From Xanthobacteraceae bacterium (GTDB lineage: Bacteria > Pseudomonadota > Alphaproteobacteria > Rhizobiales > Xanthobacteraceae), in contig JALHLQ010000004.1 in the NCBI GenBank assembly GCA_022844485.1, positions 91,891 to 155,890 of the forward strand: 64,000 nt of DNA, read 5' to 3'. The first letter of the stretch is position 1; each line of letters begins with the position of its first letter. The notes beneath the pieces were generated by a model that worked only from the letters and a program-made list of their open reading frames with translations, did no database searches and was not told where the DNA came from. Below are positions 34,039 through 42,470 of this stretch, piece after piece. The position numbers and the translations under genes were made by a program.

Positions 34039-35006
34039 CCGAGCAAGTGCGACCCGGTCGAGTTTTTCTCCATATTGGAGCGCCGAAGACAGCTTCGACG
34101 ACGCTGCAACGCAGCGTCTTTGCCCACCATCCGCAGGTGCATTACCTCGGAGAAGAAGGGGAAGGTTGGCCAAGCCGAGAGGATGCGGCAATCGTCGAGA
34201 AAATGATCTTTGCCGACGATCTGTTTTACCCAGCGGATGCTTGTGCAAGACTCTTCTCTGACCAGCTCGCGGTTGCGGCCAATCGTGCCTTCATATATTC
34301 CAATGGGGACATAATGACGAGCCGGCATCCCACAGTCTGCGCCCAGCGCCTACATGCGTTGCTGCCGGATGCTGACGTCATCATTGTGTTGCGCAATCAA
34401 TTTACTGCGTTGCCGAGTTACTGGGCTAATCACGGTGCGTTCCTAAAGCCAGCGCCGCCTCAATACTTTCGGCGTTTCGTCGAATTCGAAGACTGGTTGG
34501 CTTGGGGTATTGCGTTCCCACACAATACCCCGTTTGCAAATTTCTTGTATGCAGAAATTATTGAGCTATATGCGAGTCTATGGGGTCGCAACCGGATACA
34601 TTTGATGCTCTTCGAAGAATTTCTTTCCGATAAAGACGCGTTTGTGCGCCGGCTCGCAAGACTTATGGGCATCGATGAAGACAAGGCGGTAGCTCTCGCT
34701 CACGGCACTCACGAGCGGCGCCGCTATAGCGCCCGCGCATTAGCGTGGCATAGGTTGCGCACGCGCTACTTCTGGAGCTTGTCGTTGCCGCGGTACATGC
34801 CGGGGCGGCAGGCCGTACAGCGGACTTGGGAGAGGTTTCTTTTGGCCGGGTCGCCCTTGAAAATTGAAATTCCGCCTGCGCTACGCGCCGCTGTCGGAGG
34901 CGTGTTTGCGCCAGGGAACGCCCAGCTCGTCAAAACGTGGGGGCTTAATCTTGCTCGCCACGGGTATCCTCTTCCAGATTTCACCCGAGCTCCCCCGATA
35001 AAATGA
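34035..35006 (+). CDS. Sulfotransferase-family protein
   Basis: The 323-residue protein starts VFLHIGAPKTASTTLQ, which matches the 5'-phosphosulfate loop for PAPS binding, and has ADVIIVLRNQFTALPSYWA, like the 3'-phosphate binding motif with Arg/Ser. LMLFEEFLSD follows as in many carbohydrate sulfotransferases. It likely sulfates the glycan. The start is GTG at 34035. A relic of an APS kinase gene (cysC) at 62.7 kb hints that PAPS-supply genes once belonged to this locus. It lies in the AT-richer island. Confidence 0.8.
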   Translation: MTEQVRPGRVFLHIGAPKTASTTLQRSVFAHHPQVHYLGEEGEGWPSREDAAIVEKMIFADDLFYPADACARLFSDQLAVAANRAFIYSNGDIMTSRHPTVCAQRLHALLPDADVIIVLRNQFTALPSYWANHGAFLKPAPPQYFRRFVEFEDWLAWGIAFPHNTPFANFLYAEIIELYASLWGRNRIHLMLFEEFLSDKDAFVRRLARLMGIDEDKAVALAHGTHERRRYSARALAWHRLRTRYFWSLSLPRYMPGRQAVQRTWERFLLAGSPLKIEIPPALRAAVGGVFAPGNAQLVKTWGLNLARHGYPLPDFTRAPPIK

Positions 35007-36160
35007 TGAACATAAAAACCACAACCAGTACTTCCGAGGCGACTGGTGGTATTCCCGATGAGCTGATGTTCGGTCCTTGGATCACCGAGCACGAAGAAAA
35101 GATTGTGCTCGACGCGCTGCGCAATGGCTGGTATGGGCGGAACGCTTACCGGTACGTCGAAGCCTTCGAGAGCGAATTCGCGCGCTGGCACAATCGCCGG
35201 TTCGCGCTCATGACCCCGAATTGTACACATGCGATCCATCTTTCGCTCGCAGGGCTGGGGGTGACGGCCGGCCACGAAGTCATCCTGCCTGAGTCCACCT
35301 GGATCGCCACCGCTGCGCCGATAACTTATTGCGGCGCAACTCCGGTTTTCTGCGATATCGACGCGTCAAGTTGGTGCGCGACACCGGAAGCCGTCGAGCA
35401 CTGCATCACGCCGCGCACGAAGGCCATCATCGTCGTTGACCTATATGGCAATATGGCCGATTGGACCGGTTTTGCTGCGTTGTCCGCGCGCACCGGAATT
35501 CCCATTCTGGAAGATTCGGCCGAGGCACTCGGATCGACGTTCAACGGCACGAAAGCGGGAAAATTCGGCGCAGCTTCCGTCTTCAGTTTCCACCGCACGA
35601 AGACGATCACCACGGGCGAGGGCGGCATCATGCTGACGGATGACGTCAAGCTGTATGATCGATGCAAACTCCTGCGCGATCACGGCAGGGCGCCGGGCAG
35701 CTACTTCAACACCGAAGTTGCTTTTAAATATATGCCGTCGAATCTTCAAGCCTCGCTGGCCTACGCGCAATTTCAACGCGTTGACGAACTGGTAGGCCGC
35801 AAGCGGGCGATGCTGGCGCGCTACCGCGAGCGGCTGGAGGGACTTCCAGTGATGCTGAACACGGAACCGCCGGACGGACAGAACGGCGCGTGGTGCATTA
35901 CGCTCGTCGCCGATGAGGCCTCTGGTGTCGATTACGGCGTGCTTAAAACGCACCTGGAGTCCCGAGGCCTCCCGTCGCGACATTTCTTCCATCCGCTGAC
36001 GGCCTTGCCTGCGTTCGCCGGGCATCCGAACGGAGGTCAAAATGCTAACCCCGTCGCTTATTCGGTTGGTCGGCGCGGCATCAATATGCCGTCCTCGTTT
36101 CGCGTCACCAACGAGCATATCGATCTTTATTGCGCAGCCCTTGCGGACCTGTTCCGGTAA
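35003..36160 (+). CDS. DegT/DnrJ/EryC1-family aminotransferase (perosamine-synthase-like)
   Basis: The 385-residue PLP enzyme has TPNCTHAIHLSLAGLGVTAGHEV, ESTWIATAAPITYCGATPVFCDID, ILEDSAEALGSTFNG and FHRTKTITTGEGGIML with the active lysine. The S/DTWIAT...GATPVF strand recalls perosamine and related 4-aminotransferases, so a GDP- or dTDP-4-keto-6-deoxy sugar is a plausible substrate; gmd in this window could supply the GDP form. It overlaps the sulfotransferase stop by ATGA and precedes the FdtA-like gene. Exact substrate is not determinable. Confidence 0.85.
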   Translation: MMNIKTTTSTSEATGGIPDELMFGPWITEHEEKIVLDALRNGWYGRNAYRYVEAFESEFARWHNRRFALMTPNCTHAIHLSLAGLGVTAGHEVILPESTWIATAAPITYCGATPVFCDIDASSWCATPEAVEHCITPRTKAIIVVDLYGNMADWTGFAALSARTGIPILEDSAEALGSTFNGTKAGKFGAASVFSFHRTKTITTGEGGIMLTDDVKLYDRCKLLRDHGRAPGSYFNTEVAFKYMPSNLQASLAYAQFQRVDELVGRKRAMLARYRERLEGLPVMLNTEPPDGQNGAWCITLVADEASGVDYGVLKTHLESRGLPSRHFFHPLTALPAFAGHPNGGQNANPVAYSVGRRGINMPSSFRVTNEHIDLYCAALADLFR

Positions 36161-36171
36161 CTCGATCTGCC

Positions 36172-36615
36172 ATGGCGGCGTCTTCTGACCATGCACGGAA
36201 ACTGGCGGCGCTTGACGACGTTCGGCTGCTGCCGTTCGACGTGCACCCGTCGGGAGCCGGCTCGTTGGCGGTCATCGAAGGCTCACGGACGGTTCCTTTT
36301 GCGATCGCTCGAACCTTTCACATCTGGGCGGTGCCTAAGGGTGAAACGCGCGGGCGTCATGCCCATCGCCTGTGTCAGCAAGTCTTCGTCTGCGTCGCTG
36401 GTGCCTGTCGCGTCGTCTGCCGTGACGGGCAGCATGAACGCGAGTTTGTTCTTGATGCGCCCGACCGCGCACTTTACGTGCCGCCGACGATTTGGGCTGA
36501 AGAGCACTATCTCTCGGCTGACGCCGTGTTGCTAGTGCTCGCTGACCGACGTTATGAGGCTGCCGATTACTTACACGACTGGAATGACTTCTTGAGTTTC
36601 CGGGGACTTCGATGA
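36172..36615 (+). CDS. dTDP-4-oxo-6-deoxyglucose 3,4-ketoisomerase (FdtA/QdtA-like cupin)
   Basis: This 147-residue cupin has the family motif ETRGRHAHRLCQQVFVCVAG with the paired active-site histidines, and the closing YEAADYLHDWNDFLSF segment. FdtA/QdtA enzymes move the keto group from C4 to C3 of dTDP-4-keto-6-deoxyglucose, producing the substrate for FdtB-type aminotransferases such as that at 29255. It therefore completes a Fuc3N/Qui3N-like branch with rfbA and rfbB. It overlaps the following epimerase by ATGA. Confidence 0.88.
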   Translation: MAASSDHARKLAALDDVRLLPFDVHPSGAGSLAVIEGSRTVPFAIARTFHIWAVPKGETRGRHAHRLCQQVFVCVAGACRVVCRDGQHEREFVLDAPDRALYVPPTIWAEEHYLSADAVLLVLADRRYEAADYLHDWNDFLSFRGLR

Positions 36616-37583
36616 CCATCGTCGTGACAGGCGCGCTGGGCCATATCGGCTCTCGCCTTATACGCATTCTTCCGCAACGCTTTCCCGGAAACGAGATTGT
36701 GCTGCTCGATGACCTTTCCACGCAGCGTTATGCGTCGCTTTTTGATTTGCCGCAAGAAGGCAGGTACCGGTTTATTGAAGGCGATATCACGAAGTTGACG
36801 ATGGATCGCGTCGTGGCCGACGCGCGCGTCGTAGTTCACCTTGCTGCGATTACCGATGCCACCACGAGCTTTGAGCGGAAGGTTGCCGTTGAATTGGTCA
36901 ATTTCGGCGGCACGCGCGCCGTGGCCGAGGCGTGCGCGGCAGCCAGCGTGCCTCTGATCGCGCTGTCATCGACCAGCGTTTACGGCACGCAGAAATCCTT
37001 GGTCGATGAGAATTGCGAGCCGGAAGAGTTGGCGCCGCAAAGCCCGTATGCCGAGAGCAAACTACGTGAAGAGCATCTGATTCAAGAACTGGGTGAGGCC
37101 CGCGGCTTGCGCTTCTTCCTGGCGCGCTTTGGCACCATCTTCGGCGCCTCTCCGGGCATGAGGTTTCATACGGCAGTCAATAAATTCTGCTGGCAGGCAG
37201 CGAGCGGCCAGAAACTGACCGTATGGCGCACCGCCTATGAACAAAAACGACCATATCTCGACCTTGAAGATGCCGTGCGAGCGATCTCTTTCGTCATCGA
37301 ACGACGGTTATTCGACAATCGCGTTTATAACGTTGTGTCGCTCAATGCGACCGTCCGCCAAATTGTAGAATCGATCCGGCGATATATCGCGGACCTGCAA
37401 GTAGAGTTTGTCGACACGCGAATCATGAATCAGCTCTCGTATGAAGTTTTGGACGCTCGCTTCCGTGCGGCCGGCTTCCAGGCTAGCGGCGATCTCGACC
37501 GCGGCGTTCGCGATACCTTGGCGCTGCTGGCCGCGGCCAATGGACGTGCGTCCACTTCGGCTGCGGAAAAGGCCGCGGAGTAG
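36612..37583 (+). CDS. NAD-dependent epimerase/dehydratase (extended SDR)
   Basis: The 323-residue protein has VVTGALGHIGSRLI, VVVHLAAITDATTSF, LSSTSVYGTQ and YAESKLREEHLI, so it has a full NAD site and SDR catalytic Ser-Tyr-Lys. The substrate is probably a nucleotide sugar. It could act as a 4-ketoreductase or epimerase on the dTDP- or CMP-linked branch; its neighbours are the FdtA-like isomerase and a capsule-type transferase. I cannot assign a specific reaction. Confidence 0.82.
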   Translation: MTIVVTGALGHIGSRLIRILPQRFPGNEIVLLDDLSTQRYASLFDLPQEGRYRFIEGDITKLTMDRVVADARVVVHLAAITDATTSFERKVAVELVNFGGTRAVAEACAAASVPLIALSSTSVYGTQKSLVDENCEPEELAPQSPYAESKLREEHLIQELGEARGLRFFLARFGTIFGASPGMRFHTAVNKFCWQAASGQKLTVWRTAYEQKRPYLDLEDAVRAISFVIERRLFDNRVYNVVSLNATVRQIVESIRRYIADLQVEFVDTRIMNQLSYEVLDARFRAAGFQASGDLDRGVRDTLALLAAANGRASTSAAEKAAE

Positions 37584-37586
37584 AAC

Positions 37587-39089
37587 GTGCGCGTCCTTTA
37601 TTTGCCGCATGGCCGCCAGCAAAAGCGTTTCGCGCGCGTGCTGTCAGCCGGAGCCGAGCGTCGTGGCTGGCGCATCGGCGTGCTTGGTCCGGCCGCAAGC
37701 CGCAAGGGATATCCATTTGTTGCCGACGCCGCCGACTATTTGGCCTTGCCGGACTTTTTTGGGGACGCAAGGGCGGGGGTCGGCAATGACGCCGACACGG
37801 CGGCACTGATCGCCGACGCCGAGCGGGCCATCGAAATTCCGGCGGCGCGCCTGATATTGGCAGGCGAGCGCGACATCGGGCGTGGCTTCGGACGGCCGTT
37901 CTATCATCTGCCAGAGCGGCGGGTGGCCGGCGCAGTGGTCGCTGACAATGGGCTGCCGTCTCGTATCGTCGCGGCGATGTTTGCGCGCATGGCGGATGTG
38001 CTTGCGTCTTTCGAGCCCGACATCGTGGTGACCGGGAACATCGCTGCGCCTCACCATCTCGCGCTGATGATGATCGCGCGGCTACGCAGCATCCCAGTAC
38101 TGATCGGCCGGCCTTCCAAAATTCATGACGACCGATCGTTTTGGACCGCGGATTTCACAATGCTCAACGATGCGGTCGCCGAAAACGTTGCCGCGCGCGC
38201 CGCTCGGTCGTCGTTGCCGGACCCGGCCGGGCTCGCCTATCTTGCCGAGTTCCGCAACAAGCCGCAGACGATTGCCTACATCGCGCGCACGTGGCGCGAC
38301 GGTGCAGCTGTAAGCTGGTTCAGCCGGCATCGTTATCTTGCCGAGCTCCTTTATCTCCAGCTCAAACACGCGCTACTGCGCCAGCGTGGCGCGCCGCCGA
38401 AGCCTTTTTGGCCGTCACTGCTGGAATATTATCGCACCGAATGGTTGGCGTTCCGCCAACGGCGGTATTTCGCTCGACCGGCGCCCGACGCATTGGCCGA
38501 GTTGCGTTACGTGTATTTGGCGATGCACAAAGAGCCGGAGCTCGCGATCAACTATCAGGCCTTTGCTTGGCACAATCAGTATGAAGCCGCCGCCAAACTT
38601 GCGGCCTCGCTGCCGCATGGCGTTCGTCTCGTTGTGCGCGAGCACAAGTTCAATCGTGGCCGTCGGCCGTCGCGCTTTTACGCCGATCTTTCGGCTCTGC
38701 CCAACGTCATCGTGGCGGACCCGTTCGACGATCAATTCAAGTACATCACAAACGCCGACGTGATCGTCACTGACAACGGTTCGACCGGGTGGGAAGGTCT
38801 GTTGCTCGGCAAGACGGTCGTCACGCTCGATCGTACGTTCTACGATGCCGCGGGGCTTTCTTATCCGGTCAGGGATCCATCGCAACTCGGTGCGTTGCTG
38901 CTGAAACTGCTTCATGAGCGGCCGTCACCGCCATCCGATGCGGACGTGCGTCTTGCAAGCCTCATCGCCGCCGAATATGCGGCGACCGTTGCGGATGACG
39001 GTGAACAGGCTCTGGCGGCCGACATTGCGAAGCTAGAAGCCGTCGCCGGAAAGGCCAAGACGCGCGAGCGGCAAGCTGCAGCCTCATGA
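37587..39089 (+). CDS. Capsule-type glycosyltransferase
   Basis: The 500-residue protein has a GT-B-like C-terminal half: RLVVREHKFNRGRRPSRFYADL, VIVADPFDDQFKYITNADVIVTDNGSTGWEGLL and KTVVTLDRTFYD. This pattern occurs in capsule polysaccharide synthesis/export transferases (KpsS/CDP-glycerol transferase-like). The start is GTG at 37587. Its stop overlaps the CMP-ulosonate synthetase ATG by 4 bases, so it is a good candidate for the transferase that uses that CMP-sugar. No signal peptide or membrane segment is visible. Confidence 0.7.
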   Translation: MRVLYLPHGRQQKRFARVLSAGAERRGWRIGVLGPAASRKGYPFVADAADYLALPDFFGDARAGVGNDADTAALIADAERAIEIPAARLILAGERDIGRGFGRPFYHLPERRVAGAVVADNGLPSRIVAAMFARMADVLASFEPDIVVTGNIAAPHHLALMMIARLRSIPVLIGRPSKIHDDRSFWTADFTMLNDAVAENVAARAARSSLPDPAGLAYLAEFRNKPQTIAYIARTWRDGAAVSWFSRHRYLAELLYLQLKHALLRQRGAPPKPFWPSLLEYYRTEWLAFRQRRYFARPAPDALAELRYVYLAMHKEPELAINYQAFAWHNQYEAAAKLAASLPHGVRLVVREHKFNRGRRPSRFYADLSALPNVIVADPFDDQFKYITNADVIVTDNGSTGWEGLLLGKTVVTLDRTFYDAAGLSYPVRDPSQLGALLLKLLHERPSPPSDADVRLASLIAAEYAATVADDGEQALAADIAKLEAVAGKAKTRERQAAAS

Positions 39090-39802
39090 CTACTGCAGTG
39101 CGCGCCCTTGGCGTCATCCCCGCGCGTGGCGGTTCGAAACGTCTGCCCCGCAAAAATATTCGCGATCTGAACGGTGCGCCGCTAATCGCCTATACGATTG
39201 CGGCCGCCGCTGGGTCAAGCATGCTGACTGACTGGTTAGTCTCGACCGACGATGATGAGATCATGGCGGCCGCCCATCGCTACGGGGCTCCTGTGCCATT
39301 CAAACGGCCGGCCGCACTTGGTGGCGACAATGTACGCAATTCGGACGTGATGGTTCACGCCATCGACTTTATGGAATTGAAGACTGGGGCGCCTTACGAC
39401 ATCGTTGTGCTGCTGCAGCCGACCTGTCCGATCCGCGATCCGGCTCATATTGACGCGGCCGTCAACTCACTGTGGGCGTCGGATCATCCGACAGTTGCGA
39501 GCGTAAAAGGGCCGTTCAAGAAGCGCGATCCTAATCTTAAGCGCATTCATGAAGGGGTCCTTCAGGACTATTGCGGCCAGGTGCAGGCGGGGGATTGGCC
39601 GGCGTTTTACATCTACAATGCTTCCATTTACGCGGTGCGCCGCGACTGGTTCATGCGCGAACGCAGGTTCGTATCGGAGCGTCAAGTCCCTCTGGTGATG
39701 GACGAGTATCATTCAATAGACGTCGACAATGAGGTCGACTTCATCATTGCCGAGACGCTGGTCCGCCACCTCGGAATCCCGACGCCGAAGCTGAAAGGAT
39801 AG
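39086..39802 (+). CDS. Acylneuraminate cytidylyltransferase (NeuA/PseF/LegF family)
   Basis: The 238-residue enzyme has the CTP-binding start ALGVIPARGGSKRLPRKNI, then LLQPTCPIRDPAHID and a C-terminal YHSIDVDNEVDFIIAE, all standard for CMP-nonulosonate synthetases. It activates an ulosonic acid with CTP. This is the second, more canonical, cytidylyltransferase in the window besides the SpsF-type at 5377, matching the presence of two NeuB-type synthases. It lies between the capsule-type transferase and the aldolase-family gene. Confidence 0.92.
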   Translation: MTTAVRALGVIPARGGSKRLPRKNIRDLNGAPLIAYTIAAAAGSSMLTDWLVSTDDDEIMAAAHRYGAPVPFKRPAALGGDNVRNSDVMVHAIDFMELKTGAPYDIVVLLQPTCPIRDPAHIDAAVNSLWASDHPTVASVKGPFKKRDPNLKRIHEGVLQDYCGQVQAGDWPAFYIYNASIYAVRRDWFMRERRFVSERQVPLVMDEYHSIDVDNEVDFIIAETLVRHLGIPTPKLKG

Positions 39803-39807
39803 ACAGG

Positions 39808-40743
39808 ATGAAAGCGATGCGCAGTGTTGAGGGCGTAGTGCCCGTTTTGGTCACCCCGTTCAAAGCCAACGGCGAGATCGATGAAGGGGCGCTTGAGCGG
39901 CTGGTCGAGTTCCTCATCGGGCGTGGCATCGGCGGGCTTTGGGTCCTTGGGACCAATAGCGAAGACATGAACCTAAGCTTCCGCAAGCGGTTGGCTGTGG
40001 CCAAGCGCGTCACTGCAACCGTCCGAGGCCGGGTGCCAGTATTAGTGGGTTGTAGCTTTTACGCCCTGGACGACAGCTTCGAATTTATAGAGGCGACCAA
40101 ACAGCTTGACTTCGATGCCTATCATTTCATGCCGTATCATCCGCTTTACGGTCTTGACCGGCTCGAGTGGCACTATCGTGCAATCGCCGATCGCGCGCCA
40201 AAGCCAGTTTGGGGTTATAGCAGCGCCAATTGGTGCAGGCCGGTTCCACCGGAATTTTATGAGCGAATCAAAGATCATCCAAACGTCGCCGGGGTGAAAT
40301 TCAGCTCGAACAACACGGTTCATTGCACCAAGGCGATCTCGCTGCAGGAGCCGGGCTTCCAGGTTCTCACCGCGGTTGTTGCGTGCTTCCATTCCAATCT
40401 TGCGCTTGGCGTTCGGGGCACGACGACGAGCCTTGCGTGCCCGCTGCCGGAGGCGATCATTGGCCAGTACAAGGCGTTTCGCGCTGGGCGCATTGAAGAT
40501 TCGCTGGAGATGCAGCGCCGATTCAACGCGTTCCAGGACGCTCTGCCGAAGGCCCTTAAAGTCGATAACTTCCTTCCGGGCGCAGCCGAAAAGTACATTT
40601 TGTCGCTGCGTGGCATCTGCGAACCACACATGAGCAGTTATTACCGTTCGGCCAATGAGGCAGAGCAAGCCGAGATTCGCGCAGCGCTGGGCAAATACCG
40701 AGTGTTACCTGAGACCGAGTCCGCGCAAATTGCTGCTGAGTGA
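39808..40743 (+). CDS. DapA/NanA-superfamily pyruvate aldolase
   Basis: The 311-residue TIM barrel starts VVPVLVTPFKANGEID, typical of dihydrodipicolinate synthase and N-acetylneuraminate lyase. The Schiff-base lysine is likely Lys164 (VAGVKFSSNN) and the catalytic tyrosine Tyr137 (VWGYSSANW). The usual GTTGE carboxylate-binding loop reads GTNSE (48-52), so the second threonine/serine is an asparagine. Members join or split pyruvate and an aldehyde. Directly after a CMP-ulosonate synthetase, it may make or recycle an ulosonic acid rather than serve lysine synthesis. It starts 5 bases after the upstream stop. Confidence 0.85.
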   Translation: MKAMRSVEGVVPVLVTPFKANGEIDEGALERLVEFLIGRGIGGLWVLGTNSEDMNLSFRKRLAVAKRVTATVRGRVPVLVGCSFYALDDSFEFIEATKQLDFDAYHFMPYHPLYGLDRLEWHYRAIADRAPKPVWGYSSANWCRPVPPEFYERIKDHPNVAGVKFSSNNTVHCTKAISLQEPGFQVLTAVVACFHSNLALGVRGTTTSLACPLPEAIIGQYKAFRAGRIEDSLEMQRRFNAFQDALPKALKVDNFLPGAAEKYILSLRGICEPHMSSYYRSANEAEQAEIRAALGKYRVLPETESAQIAAE

Positions 40744-40792
40744 ACTCGGTCTTGCCGAACACGGCTGGGCGAAGTCGCGTCAAGGTACAACC

Positions 40793-42433
40793 ATGGCCGC
40801 GATAGAGGCCGGCATGGATCGGTTAGGCCCCGTTAGGCGGCTCCTTCCGCTGGAGGCGAGGCATCGTTGGCGCAGCGTTGGAACGCCAATGGGCATGTTC
40901 CATGCCGTCGGCGATCCCGCAGCCGAGGAAGCGCTGATGTCTCTCTTGGCCGTGGGTGGTTTCCCCACGGCGGAGGCTGTCGCTGCGGCTGTGAAATCGG
41001 TGCGAGGCTTTTGGGCGTTGTTGCTGGATGGACCCGCAGGCCAATTGGCGGCCGTCGACCACGTCCGAAGCTTGCCGTTATTCTACGCCCAGGCGTCTGA
41101 TGGCCCGATTATCGGAGACGATGCCCGCGGGGTTGCGCAGGCCGCGGGCCTGCACGCGTTCGACTCGATTGCGGTCGAAGACCTGGCGCTGTCCGGCTAT
41201 GCGACCGGACCACGCACGCTGCTGGCGGGCCTCTCCCAACTGGTGGCCGGCGAAGTCGTGGTGTGGCCTGCGGGTGGTCAAGCGGCGCGTGCCCGGCATC
41301 ACGCGTACAAGCCATCGGAAGAGGCGGTGGCACCGGTTTCCACGCAGGCCCTTGGTATGGCGCTGGATGTGGCGATCGACCGACTGCTGATCAAGGCTGC
41401 GGGCCGGCCAATCGGCGTTCCGCTATCTGGCGGCCTCGACTCCCGCTTTGTGCTTGCCAAGATGGTCGAGCGCGGCCACAAGCCCTTGTTCTCGTTTTCC
41501 TACGGCCCGAAGAACAACAGTGATGCCGAGATTGCCCGGCTCGTGGCGGAGCGGCTTGGCGTTCCGTGGCAGTTTGTCGCTACATCAGGTTCACAGATCA
41601 GGTCGTTTTTTGAATCACAGGCCCGCCGCGACTATTGGCGATTTGCGGACGGTTTGGCGTCAGTCCCCAATATGCAGGACGTCTTGCCGCTGGCCGTATT
41701 GCTTCAAGCCGATGCTATGCCGCCCGATTCTGTCATCGTCAACGGCCAGACCGGTGATTTCATCAGTGGCGCGCATATTCCGCGCAAGTTAGTCGACGCG
41801 GTCAATGTGAAGCCTGCCGAACTGTTCGATGCGCTCATCGACAAGCATTTTTCCTTGTGGCGATCGCAACTCAGCGCAGAGCGCCGACGTACTATCCGCG
41901 CGCGTATCGCTGCGGCGCTCGGTCTCGACCAGGACGGGCCCGCGATGACGCCGACGGCCGCGGCGTCGCATTACGAGCGATACGAACACGCCGAGCGTCA
42001 GTCAAAATTTGTGGTCAACGGTCAGCGATCATATGAGTGGCACGGGCTCGATTGGCACCTGCCGCTGTGGGATCGCGATGTCGTCGACTTGTTCGCGCGC
42101 GCTCCGCTCGCCGACCGCGCGCATCAATCGCTTTATCGACGCTATCTGTACGAGTGGAACTACAAGGGTGTGTTCTCGGACATAAATCGCAAGGTTACCG
42201 CGTGGCCACGGGTCACCAGCGCGCTGCTCGCACCCGTCGCCGTCGCATTGCGCCTTGCGGTTGGCCGGCAGCGCCGCGACCAGCTCTTCCGTTACGTGAA
42301 TTATTTCGACCGCTTTGGCGATCACTATAAGGCGTTTGGATTCAAGGAGTTTGCGTGCAACGTGCAGGATGCGCGCAATCCTGCAGCGCTTTACGTCAGA
42401 ACCTGGCTGCGCGAAAATGGCGTCGCTTTTTGA
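40793..42433 (+). CDS. Asparagine-synthase-like protein lacking the glutaminase cysteine
   Basis: The 546-residue product (ATG 40793) has the synthetase PP-loop GVPLSGGLDSRF, TGDFISGAHIP and EWHGLDWHLPLWDRDVVDLF. The N-terminal region resembles a class II amidotransferase fold only loosely (FWALLLDGP, AAVDHVRSLPLFYA) and does not begin Met-Cys, so glutamine hydrolysis is not expected. It may use free ammonia, another nucleophile, or adenylate a sugar acid, as beta-lactam-synthetase-like relatives do. It lies after the aldolase and before glycosyltransferases. Confidence 0.78.
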   Translation: MAAIEAGMDRLGPVRRLLPLEARHRWRSVGTPMGMFHAVGDPAAEEALMSLLAVGGFPTAEAVAAAVKSVRGFWALLLDGPAGQLAAVDHVRSLPLFYAQASDGPIIGDDARGVAQAAGLHAFDSIAVEDLALSGYATGPRTLLAGLSQLVAGEVVVWPAGGQAARARHHAYKPSEEAVAPVSTQALGMALDVAIDRLLIKAAGRPIGVPLSGGLDSRFVLAKMVERGHKPLFSFSYGPKNNSDAEIARLVAERLGVPWQFVATSGSQIRSFFESQARRDYWRFADGLASVPNMQDVLPLAVLLQADAMPPDSVIVNGQTGDFISGAHIPRKLVDAVNVKPAELFDALIDKHFSLWRSQLSAERRRTIRARIAAALGLDQDGPAMTPTAAASHYERYEHAERQSKFVVNGQRSYEWHGLDWHLPLWDRDVVDLFARAPLADRAHQSLYRRYLYEWNYKGVFSDINRKVTAWPRVTSALLAPVAVALRLAVGRQRRDQLFRYVNYFDRFGDHYKAFGFKEFACNVQDARNPAALYVRTWLRENGVAF

Positions 42434-42470
42434 GCAAATCCCCGGCGCCTGATCACGTAGATCATCGACC

